A stretch of 7,286 bases of DNA from Desulfobacteraceae bacterium (lineage in GTDB: Bacteria; Desulfobacterota; Desulfobacteria; Desulfobacterales; Desulfosalsimonadaceae): NCBI GenBank assembly GCA_007136525.1, contig SLGU01000278.1, positions 1-7,286 on the forward strand, in the 5' to 3' direction. The notes beneath the pieces were generated by a model. That model was not told where the DNA came from and did not search any database. It saw nothing but the letters and a program-made list of their open reading frames with translations. Both the position numbers and the translations under genes were made by a program. Shown piece by piece: positions 1 through 5,263 of this stretch. Position 1 is the stretch's first letter; each line of letters starts with the position of its first letter.

Positions 1-2054
1 AAAAACTTAGAAACGTTGTGCTGGTCGGGCACGGCGGTTCCGGTAAAACCTCCCTGGCGGAAGCGCTGCTGTTCAATGCGGGCGTTACCAACCGGTTCGG
101 AAGTGTTGATGAAGGCAATGCTGTAATGGATTTCGAGCCGGAGGAGTTGAAGCGGCGGAACAGTATTTCATCGGCTTTTCACCAGTTTACCTGGAACAAG
201 CATCCCGTGAATATCATCGACACCCCGGGGGATCAGAACTTTTTCTCGGACACCCGGTTGTGCATGCAGGCCGCAGACGGTGCCGCCGTCGTGATTGATG
301 CCATCGACGGGGTCAAGGTTCAGACGGAGCAGGCATGGGAATTCGCCGATGAATACGATATGCCCCGGATCATCATTATCAATAAAGTCGACCGGGAGCG
401 CGCTGATTTTTATAAAGCCTTTGAAGATGCCGCCAACCTGTTTACGCCAAAGCCGATTATCCTCCAGCTGCCCATCGGAAAAGAAATGGATTTTAAAGGC
501 GTTGTGGACCTGGTGAACATGCAGGCCTATACCTACGAGGACGGCAAAGCGGTCAAGACCGACATCCCGGCGGACATGCAGGAGCAGGTGGAATCCGAGC
601 GGGAGGCAATGATTGAAAACATCGCCGAGGCCGACGACTCCCTCGTGGAAAAATACCTGGAAGGAGAAGCCCTTTCACACGAAGAAATCATTGCAGCCCT
701 TCGCAAGGGGACCATGGAAAAAACCTTTGTGCCCGTTGTCTGCGGGTCTGCAACATTGAACATCGGCATGGACCTGGTTGCCACGCTGATGGTCGATGCC
801 CTGCCCTCCCCCGTTGACAAAGGACCCAAAACCGGCTTTGAACCGGGAACGGAAACAGAAATCCAGCGCGATCCATCTCCGGATGCACCTTTTTCCGCCC
901 TGGTATTCAAAACGGTTGCAGACCCCTATGCGGGGCGGTTGACCCTTTTCCGGGTCTACTCCGGCACGTTGGGATCGGACGGCGGATTTTTCAATGCCAC
1001 CCGGGATGCCAAGGAGCGGTTTAACCAACTGCTCAACATTCACGGCAAGGAACAGAAGCCGGCCACCGGGGCGGGCCCCGGCGACATCGTAGCCGTTGCC
1101 AAGCTCAAGGAAACCATTACCGGCGACACCCTGTGCGATCCGGCCAAGTCTATTGTTTACAAGGCCGCCGAACCCCTGAAGGGCGTCGTCACCTTTGCCA
1201 TCTCACCCAAAAGCAAGGGGGACGAGGACAAGATTTTCGGGTCTTTGGGCAAGCTGATGGAAGAAGACCCGGGCCTCAGGCTTGAACGCAACGAAGAAAC
1301 CCGGCAGTCGCTCATTACCGGGATGGGGCAGATCCATATCGAGACCACAGTTGAAAAATTGAAGCGCAAGTACAATGTCGAGGTCAACCTCGATCTCCCC
1401 AAGGTGCCTTACAAGGAAACTTTCAAGAAAAAGGCATCCGTGCAGGGCCGGCACAAGAAGCAGTCCGGCGGTCACGGCCAGTTCGGCGACTGCTGGGTGG
1501 AATTCGAGCCGCGGGAGCGTGGTGAAGGCTATGAGTTCGTGGACAGGATCGTGGGCGGCGTGATCCCCAAGACCTACATCCCGGCCGTTGACAAGGGCAT
1601 CCAGGAGGCATCGCTGAAAGGCGTTTTGGCAGGTTTTCCGGTTGTTGACTTCCGGGCCACGGTATTTGACGGTTCTTATCATTCCGTCGACTCATCGGAA
1701 ATGGCCTTCAAGATCGCCGGATCCCTGGCCTACAAAAAGGCCTTGGAGCAGGCCGACCCGATTCTGCTGGAGCCCATCATGGAAATGGAGGTCATCACCC
1801 CGGACGACTTCATGGGTGATATCATGGGCGACCTGAACAGTCGGCGCGGCCGGGTCCTTGGCATGGACAGCCGCGGAAAGAACCAGGTGGTCAAAGCCCA
1901 TGTCCCCATGGCGGAGGTGTTGACCTATGCCCCGGACCTGCGGTCCATGACAGGCGGGCGCGGGATTTTCAACATGAAAATGTCCCATTACGAAGAAGTC
2001 CCGGCGCAGATTGTACAGAAAGTCATCGAGGAAATCAAAAGCCGGCAGGAATAA
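1..2054 (+). CDS. Elongation factor G-like GTPase (divergent EF-G2/EF-G II type), 5' end off window
   Basis: This is a translational GTPase of the EF-G family, expected to act on the ribosome in the cytoplasm. The frame is open to the left edge and reads KLRNV before the GTG at 18, so the true start lies a few codons upstream and the window holds 683 residues, near full EF-G length. Counting from that GTG: P-loop GHGGSGKT at residues 4-11, G3 motif DTPG at 68-71, NKVD at 122-125, then the EF-G beta-barrel domain. Domain IV has the GHGQFG stretch and the HSVDSSEMAFK region, and domain V starts at ILLEPIMEMEV and includes MGDIMGDLNSRRG. The P-loop is GHGGSGKT rather than the canonical AHIDAGKT type, and the catalytic His after DTPG is replaced by Asp (residue 72). 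Both points suggest the divergent EF-G-like group (as in Thermus EF-G-2) rather than the main FusA. It is often annotated fusA; I leave the symbol blank because the canonical role is doubtful. Confidence 0.93.
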   Translation, partial: KLRNVVLVGHGGSGKTSLAEALLFNAGVTNRFGSVDEGNAVMDFEPEELKRRNSISSAFHQFTWNKHPVNIIDTPGDQNFFSDTRLCMQAADGAAVVIDAIDGVKVQTEQAWEFADEYDMPRIIIINKVDRERADFYKAFEDAANLFTPKPIILQLPIGKEMDFKGVVDLVNMQAYTYEDGKAVKTDIPADMQEQVESEREAMIENIAEADDSLVEKYLEGEALSHEEIIAALRKGTMEKTFVPVVCGSATLNIGMDLVATLMVDALPSPVDKGPKTGFEPGTETEIQRDPSPDAPFSALVFKTVADPYAGRLTLFRVYSGTLGSDGGFFNATRDAKERFNQLLNIHGKEQKPATGAGPGDIVAVAKLKETITGDTLCDPAKSIVYKAAEPLKGVVTFAISPKSKGDEDKIFGSLGKLMEEDPGLRLERNEETRQSLITGMGQIHIETTVEKLKRKYNVEVNLDLPKVPYKETFKKKASVQGRHKKQSGGHGQFGDCWVEFEPRERGEGYEFVDRIVGGVIPKTYIPAVDKGIQEASLKGVLAGFPVVDFRATVFDGSYHSVDSSEMAFKIAGSLAYKKALEQADPILLEPIMEMEVITPDDFMGDIMGDLNSRRGRVLGMDSRGKNQVVKAHVPMAEVLTYAPDLRSMTGGRGIFNMKMSHYEEVPAQIVQKVIEEIKSRQE

Positions 2055-2077
2055 AAACGGTATAGCGACGACTCAGG

Positions 2078-2104
2078 GGGGGACAGAATTCAATTCTGTC
2101 CCCC
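2078..2104. repeat. Outer palindrome 1, possible terminator of the EF-G-like gene
   Basis: A perfect inverted repeat of 13-nt arms (GGGGGACAGAATT at 2078-2090 and its complement at 2092-2104) surrounds a single central base. It begins 23 nt after the EF-G-like stop codon. A stable RNA hairpin is expected and could end that transcript, but only TTAAAT follows it rather than a U-run, so a factor-independent terminator is not convincing. Its right arm and tail resemble those of the palindrome at 2407-2435, which argues that it is a dispersed repeat end rather than a gene-specific terminator. Confidence 0.7.
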
Positions 2105-2112
2105 TTAAATAT

Positions 2113-2226
2113 AGTGTGCCCCGAAGGGGCATAAGCCTATAGCCGGTGTCAGTGTGCCCCGAAGGGACATAAGCCTATAGCCGGTGTCAGTGTGCCCCGG
2201 AGGGGCAAAAGAGTATAGCCGGTGGT
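2113..2226 (+). repeat. Three tandem 38-bp units with internal mini-hairpin
   Basis: Three units of exactly 38 bp lie end to end at 2113-2150, 2151-2188 and 2189-2226, each starting AGTGTGCCCC. Units 1 and 2 differ at a single base in the mini-hairpin (GGGGC versus GGGAC). Unit 3 is more diverged (GGAGGGGC, then AAAAGAGTATAGCC) and continues into the full second hairpin CCGGTGGTT/AACCACCGG. Units 1 and 2 stop at CCGGTGTC where that hairpin would begin. The simplest reading is that a composite two-hairpin repeat was duplicated in tandem, with the second hairpin lost in the extra copies. There are no spacers, so this is not a CRISPR array. Confidence 0.9.
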
Positions 2227-2238
2227 TTCAACCACCGG
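2194..2238 (+). repeat. Composite two-hairpin repeat, forward copy
   Basis: Hairpin one is GCCCC (2194-2198), loop GGA, GGGGC (2202-2206). After a 12-nt linker comes hairpin two, CCGGTGGTT (2219-2227), loop TC, AACCACCGG (2230-2238), which is perfect over 9 bp. The same order occurs in reverse orientation at 2335-2380, sharing the CCCCGGAGGGG core and the whole second hairpin apart from its loop. This copy overlaps the third 38-bp tandem unit. Confidence 0.85.
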
Positions 2239-2263
2239 TAAGCGATTGACCCAATAAAAACGA

Positions 2264-2308
2264 AGTCCTGAAGGGACGACACAAACTGCATGTCGTCCCT
2301 TCAGGACT
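2264..2308. repeat. Central 18-bp perfect hairpin
   Basis: The arms AGTCCTGAAGGGACGACA (2264-2281) and their exact complement (2291-2308) flank a 9-nt loop (CAAACTGCA). This is the longest perfect stem in the spacer. Each arm itself contains a small GTCC-TGAA-GGAC hairpin, reminiscent of the GCCCC-GAA-GGGGC mini-hairpin of the 38-bp units. It could therefore be two diverged unit ends placed head to head. It lies at the centre of the symmetric arrangement formed by the hairpins on either side. Confidence 0.88.
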
Positions 2309-2334
2309 CTGTGTTTTAAACGCCCATACCCATA

Positions 2335-2380
2335 CCGGTGGTTAAAACCACCGGCTGAATTCCATATCCCCTCCGGGGAT
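2335..2380 (-). repeat. Composite two-hairpin repeat, reverse copy
   Basis: This is the mirror of the 2194-2238 copy. The second hairpin comes first on the + strand (CCGGTGGTT 2335-2343, loop AA, AACCACCGG 2346-2354). After an 11-nt linker comes hairpin one (ATCCCC 2366-2371, loop TCC, GGGGAT 2375-2380). Read on the minus strand it gives CCCCGGAGGGG, a linker, then AGCCGGTGG and its partner arm, matching the forward copy in order and spacing. The linker sequence itself is not conserved. Confidence 0.85.
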
Positions 2381-2406
2381 TAAACAGACTCAAAAGTCCA
2401 AACGCC

Positions 2407-2435
2407 AAGGGGGCAAAATAGAATTCTGCCCCCTT
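2407..2435. repeat. Outer palindrome 2
   Basis: The arms AAGGGGGCA (2407-2415) and TGCCCCCTT (2427-2435) enclose 11 nt (AAATAGAATTC). The right arm with its tail (AATTCTG, C-run, TTAA) closely matches the right arm and tail of the palindrome at 2078-2104. The two therefore look like related termini bracketing the hairpin block between them. Confidence 0.75.
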
Positions 2436-2458
2436 AATTGCTTTTCTGCGTTTGTTTC

Positions 2459-2494
2459 ATCGAAATCGAAATCGAAATCGGGATCGAAATCGGT
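2459..2494 (+). repeat. Hexanucleotide array (ATCGAA-type), six units
   Basis: Six 6-bp units occur in a row: three ATCGAA, then ATCGGG, ATCGAA and ATCGGT. It is followed by a T-run. Units 2-6 (2465-2494) pair with the opposite array at 2585-2614 over 30 bp with one mismatch, so the two arrays form an inverted repeat separated by 90 nt. Confidence 0.9.
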
Positions 2495-2578
2495 TTTTTA
2501 AAAACAGAGACTGCAGCGTTCTCCTATTGAAAAGCAGCAGGCATCAAGCCTTTCGTGCCCAGTTGCCTCACATTTTTT

Positions 2579-2614
2579 TTCGATACCGATTTCGATACCG
2601 ATTTCGATTTCGAT
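2579..2614 (-). repeat. Hexanucleotide array, opposite orientation, six units
   Basis: Six 6-bp units on the + strand read TTCGAT, ACCGAT, TTCGAT, ACCGAT, TTCGAT, TTCGAT. They are the complement of the 2459-2494 array type. It is preceded by a run of nine T and lies 11 nt beyond the stop codon of the minus-strand thioredoxin-like gene. Together with the partner array it could fold into a long hairpin in that gene's 3' untranslated RNA. Confidence 0.9.
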
Positions 2615-2625
2615 AAAAACAGACT

Positions 2626-3621
2626 CTAAAACCCTTCCATCCCATCGGCAATCTCCCTTGCGACAGCTTTCACGGATTGGGGATACGGCCCGGCCAGGAT
2701 CGCCTTCAACCGCGCTGCATACCCGGCCTGGTTCAATACGCCGACAAGGTGTATAACATCCCCCATGATCGCTGGCTCCAGGGCGTCAAACGACTCCCAG
2801 AGCACATTCAACGCCGAATCGGCAAGAATGGGGTCTTTTTCGGCCAGGTATTCGAACGCCACCATGGCACCCAGGCGCTCAGGCCATTTTTCCGCCACAA
2901 GCATCTCTGTAAACGCCGGAATAATCGTGTTGAACCGGTGCATCAGGGCGGCAACACCTTCAGCGTCGCCATCTGAAATCATTTTTTTAAGCGTTTCATA
3001 GCCCAGTTTCAACGGGTCCCTGGAAGCAATCGTTTCAACCACTTCGGTGAGATTAAAATCCCCGTTCCATCGGAAGGTGTTGTCCAGGAAGGTGGCTGGA
3101 ACAGAGCGGACCTTGTCTTTTTCCGCAAGCGCCGGGAACATCATGGCATCGACCAGGCGCAGGTCGATGGATGCGGGCGCAGCACCTGCCAGAAACAACC
3201 CCTTGGGAATCGTTCTTTTGCAAAACGGGCAATTTTCAGCAATATACATTTTCAAATGCGCCGGCAGCACAACCCGCCCCCTCACCTGGCCGGCATCCAT
3301 GCCCATGTCCTGGCCGGCCAGTACGTCACCGCCGAGCAGCGTGAGCAGAAAAAATTCCAGAAGCGCGCCCTTGGGGACCATCATGAAGTGAATGTTGTCC
3401 CTCACATGAATGCCCGGCGGCTCGTCGTCCGCCGGTTCCCGTTTTACAGCAATGCCGGGCAGCAGCTTTTCGAGATGCATGCAAAAGCCCTTAATCAGTG
3501 AGCCTGCTTCGTCGTCCGTGTAAACCAGCCGGACAGTGACCGGTGACGTAATAATCTCCCTGTGGCGGATCATCAATGTCTCATCTGCCGGGCTTAAGGG
3601 AAGAATCGCGTTGTTTTCCAT
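2626..3621 (-). CDS. Glutaredoxin/PDO-like thioredoxin-fold protein with CPFC motif and C-terminal helical domain
   Basis: A predicted cytoplasmic thiol-disulfide oxidoreductase of 331 residues; no signal peptide is seen. Residues about 20-115 look like a first thioredoxin fold without a CxxC. Residues about 118-200 form a second fold with NCPFCK (Cys131, Cys134) and a probable cis-proline in SVPATF (Pro175). This two-fold layout recalls protein disulfide oxidoreductases and the N-terminal part of AhpF, with the first site lost. Residues about 205-331 are helical and HEAT-like by eye. I chose ATG 3619-3621 over the longer frame beginning at 3693, because a purine-rich stretch (GAAAGAGAG) lies just upstream and the extra 24 residues (MSFSLIYHRQ...) would run across the divergent promoter region. 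The partner and substrate are unknown. The gene ends (TAG) next to the hexamer array. Confidence 0.85.
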   Translation of the reverse strand: MENNAILPLSPADETLMIRHREIITSPVTVRLVYTDDEAGSLIKGFCMHLEKLLPGIAVKREPADDEPPGIHVRDNIHFMMVPKGALLEFFLLTLLGGDVLAGQDMGMDAGQVRGRVVLPAHLKMYIAENCPFCKRTIPKGLFLAGAAPASIDLRLVDAMMFPALAEKDKVRSVPATFLDNTFRWNGDFNLTEVVETIASRDPLKLGYETLKKMISDGDAEGVAALMHRFNTIIPAFTEMLVAEKWPERLGAMVAFEYLAEKDPILADSALNVLWESFDALEPAIMGDVIHLVGVLNQAGYAARLKAILAGPYPQSVKAVAREIADGMEGF

Positions 3622-3623
3622 GG

Positions 3624-3653
3624 TTGGCAACTCTCTTTCATCTTTTTTATATA
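3624..3653 (+). promoter_or_regulatory. Possible sigma-70 promoter for the thioesterase gene
   Basis: On the plus strand, TTGGCA (3624-3629) is followed after 18 nt by TATATA (3648-3653), or after 17 nt by TTATAT. Transcription would begin near 3660 and leave a leader of about 60 nt. The -35 box abuts the start codon of the divergent gene. Motif evidence only. Confidence 0.3.
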
Positions 3654-3677
3654 CCCGAAAAGCCTGTCTATGGTAAA
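3648..3677 (-). promoter_or_regulatory. Possible sigma-70 promoter for the thioredoxin-like gene
   Basis: On the minus strand, TTTACC (3672-3677) and TATATA (3648-3653) are 18 nt apart. Transcription would start near 3641, about 20 nt before the ATG at 3621. The TATATA box is self-complementary and could also serve the divergent gene. This is motif reading only. Confidence 0.35.
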
Positions 3678-3707
3678 TCAGAGAAAAACTCAATACCCGA
3701 TATCAAA

Positions 3708-3712
3708 CAGGA
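3708..3712 (+). promoter_or_regulatory. Ribosome binding site deciding the thioesterase start
   Basis: CAGGA lies 7 nt before ATG 3720. It selects this start over the upstream in-frame start at 3576, which would add 48 non-homologous-looking residues overlapping the divergent gene. Confidence 0.65.
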
Positions 3713-3719
3713 TGCGCTA

Positions 3720-4103
3720 ATGGACATTAAAACACACGCTGATATTGATCAATCTCTTTGCGGAACCCCTGAGACCATCGAGGACAATTATGCCCGGGTC
3801 CGCATGACGACAACCGCCCGGATGACCGTGGACAAAGCCGGCCTGGTACATGGCGGATTTGTTTTCGGCCTTGCCGATCATGCGGCCATGGTTGCGGTCA
3901 ACCACCCCAACGTGGTGCTGGGGGCTGCCGATGTTCGCTTTTTAAAGCCGGTTCGCCCGGGTGAAACGCTCACTGCCGAGGCCCGGGTCATTGAAATCAC
4001 TAAACGAAAGCATACGGTTGAGACAACGGTCTACCGCGGGGATGACATCATTTTTACCGGCCGGTTTGACTGTTTTGTTCTGGACAGCCATGTATTGTCA
4101 TAA
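3720..4103 (+). CDS. Hotdog-fold thioesterase (PaaI/4HBT-like)
   Basis: A 127-residue single-domain hotdog protein, expected to hydrolyse or bind an acyl-CoA-type thioester in the cytoplasm. The family signature is VHGGFVFGLADHAA (residues 43-56), with HGG at 44-46 and Asp53 in the position of the usual acidic catalytic residue of PaaI enzymes. The strands after it (DVRFLKPVRPGETL, then the TTVYRGDDIIFTGRFD region) complete the fold. The last strands also resemble the effector-binding hotdog domain of FapR, but no DNA-binding domain is present. The start at ATG 3720 is supported by CAGGA at 3708-3712, 7 nt upstream; a longer in-frame extension back to 3576 runs into the divergent gene and is not credible. 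The gene begins the + strand group with the aminopeptidase and xerD. The substrate is unknown. Confidence 0.85.
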   Translation: MDIKTHADIDQSLCGTPETIEDNYARVRMTTTARMTVDKAGLVHGGFVFGLADHAAMVAVNHPNVVLGAADVRFLKPVRPGETLTAEARVIEITKRKHTVETTVYRGDDIIFTGRFDCFVLDSHVLS

Positions 4104-4124
4104 ATCACATAAAATCAATATAAT
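4095..4124 (+). promoter_or_regulatory. Strong sigma-70-like promoter before the aminopeptidase gene
   Basis: TTGTCA (4095-4100, five of six consensus bases) and a perfect TATAAT (4119-4124) are separated by 18 nt. The -35 box lies inside the last codons of the thioesterase gene. The predicted start near 4131 leaves only about 9 nt before ATG 4140, so the AGG at 4127-4129 would be upstream of the transcript. The mRNA would be nearly leaderless if this promoter is used. Confidence 0.5.
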
Positions 4125-4139
4125 GTAGGTCATAACCCA

Positions 4140-5258
4140 ATGAATGACATTAAAGAAAACCGGTTGGAAATGATCCAGAAGGCCATATCCGCATCCGAAC
4201 TCGACGCCCAGCTTGTGCTGATCGCTGAAAACCGCCGTTACATCAGCGGTTTTACCGGTGAAGACAGCGGTTTTGACGAGTCTGCGGGCGCGTTGCTGAT
4301 TGCCCGCAATGCCGTGTATCTGCTGACCGATTCCCGATATACCCTGCAGGCGCAGCAAGAGTGCCCGCATTTCAATATAATCACCTATACCAAAGGGCTC
4401 TCAAAAGAGTTGCCCGGGGTGCTCGCAGAAATTCAAACCGGTGGCACCATCCGCCTGGGCTACGAAAAACGCAGAATATCCTGTGAACTGTTTGACGCGA
4501 TCCAGGGTGAAATCCAAAAAGCCGGGATTGCCGTCGACCTTGTCGGCAACACGGATGTTGTCGAGAAATTCAGAATTGTCAAAAGCGAAGCGGAAATCCA
4601 GGCCATCAAAAATGCCCTTTTGCTTGCTGAGAAAGCGTTCACTAAGATGCTTGAAACCCTTTCACCGGGCATGACGGAAATCGATGCGGCATGGGCGCTT
4701 GAAAAACGAATGCGGGAGGCAGGCGCCCAGTCGGTGTCCTTTCCGGTTATCGTGGCATCCGGTGCCAATGCCGCCCTTCCCCACGCAACACCCGGGCAGG
4801 ATGCCATACAACCCGGAAAACCCCTGCTTTTTGACTGGGGCGCGCGGCTCAACGGGTATTGCAGCGATATCTCCCGGACCATTGTAGTTGGGGAACCGGA
4901 CGCGCAGTTTGAAACCATTTTCAATGCTGTCTACGATGCCCAGCAAAAAGCCATTGAAGCGGTCCGGCCGGGGGCATACACCATGGACATCGATGCGGTT
5001 GCACGCAACGTCCTCAGGGACAAGGGGCTGGACCGGTATTTCGGTCACGGCCTGGGCCACGGGGTCGGCCTTGCCATTCATGAGCAGCCGTCGCTCAGCC
5101 CGGTGGCCGAGCGAAGCACCCTGATAACAGAAAACATGGTGTTCACCATTGAACCAGGGGTGTATATACCGGAGTGGGGCGGGGTCCGCCTTGAAAACAT
5201 GGTTGTGGCCCGCGCCGACGGCCCGGAGGTCTTGAATCAACTCCCGGTGAGGCTCTAA
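4140..5258 (+). CDS. M24-family Xaa-Pro-type aminopeptidase
   Basis: A 372-residue metallopeptidase of the creatinase/aminopeptidase P fold, expected to remove N-terminal residues preceding proline in the cytoplasm. Residues about 8-135 are the creatinase-like N-terminal domain (NRRYISGFTG). Residues about 150-372 are the pita-bread catalytic domain. All five expected dinuclear metal ligands are visible: Asp232 (FDWG), Asp243 (CSDISRT), His307 (GHGLGHG), Glu338 (TIEPG) and Glu352 (VRLEN). His215 (LPHA) and His314 (AIHE) fit the auxiliary active-site histidines. The length matches short bacterial PepP/PepQ/YpdF-type proteins, and sequence alone does not decide between aminopeptidase and dipeptidase. 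The start ATG 4140 fits family N-termini; an AGG lies 10 nt upstream. It follows the thioesterase by 36 nt, and xerD starts 5 nt after its stop. Confidence 0.93.
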   Translation: MNDIKENRLEMIQKAISASELDAQLVLIAENRRYISGFTGEDSGFDESAGALLIARNAVYLLTDSRYTLQAQQECPHFNIITYTKGLSKELPGVLAEIQTGGTIRLGYEKRRISCELFDAIQGEIQKAGIAVDLVGNTDVVEKFRIVKSEAEIQAIKNALLLAEKAFTKMLETLSPGMTEIDAAWALEKRMREAGAQSVSFPVIVASGANAALPHATPGQDAIQPGKPLLFDWGARLNGYCSDISRTIVVGEPDAQFETIFNAVYDAQQKAIEAVRPGAYTMDIDAVARNVLRDKGLDRYFGHGLGHGVGLAIHEQPSLSPVAERSTLITENMVFTIEPGVYIPEWGGVRLENMVVARADGPEVLNQLPVRL

Positions 5259-5263
5259 AACGC

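Larger units (their letters stand above)
2055..2625. other. Gene-free spacer dense in inverted and tandem repeats
   Basis: The 571 bp between the EF-G-like gene and the thioredoxin-like gene contain no credible reading frame in any frame and no tRNA-like or rRNA-like sequence that I recognise. In order it holds an outer palindrome (2078-2104), three 38-bp tandem units (2113-2226), hairpins at 2219-2238, 2264-2308, 2335-2354 and 2366-2380, a second outer palindrome (2407-2435), and two hexamer arrays (2459-2494 and 2579-2614). The 84 bases between the hexamer arrays (2495-2578) show only weak short hairpins and homopolymer A/T runs. The flanking genes both end here (their 3' ends face each other), so the block sits between convergent transcripts. 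Confidence 0.85.

Noticed and set aside
1203..1682. 159-residue antisense reading frame within the EF-G-like gene
   Set aside because: It lies opposite a well-conserved coding region and has no recognisable domain; it is a by-product of codon use on the other strand.
2113..2226. CRISPR-like direct repeats
   Set aside because: The 38-bp units are contiguous with no unique spacers, have only three copies, and no cas-like gene is nearby.
2387..2398. GACT-CAAA-AGTC mini-hairpin and repeated AAACAGACTC (2382-2391 and 2617-2626) as a target-site duplication
   Set aside because: The hairpin is only 4 bp, and the 10-bp repeat does not sit at matching borders of either the palindromic block or the hexamer pair, so chance similarity is as likely.
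3622..3693. 24-residue N-terminal extension of the thioredoxin-like protein
   Set aside because: The stretch crosses the putative divergent promoter and has no ribosome-site support; the ATG at 3619-3621 is preceded by a purine-rich stretch.
3576..3719. N-terminal extension of the thioesterase
   Set aside because: The added 48 residues overlap the divergent gene and the promoter region, and a good ribosome site precedes the ATG at 3720.
4662..5240. 192-residue antisense reading frame within the aminopeptidase gene
   Set aside because: It mirrors the conserved metallopeptidase domain, shows no motif of its own, and has no promoter or ribosome-site support.
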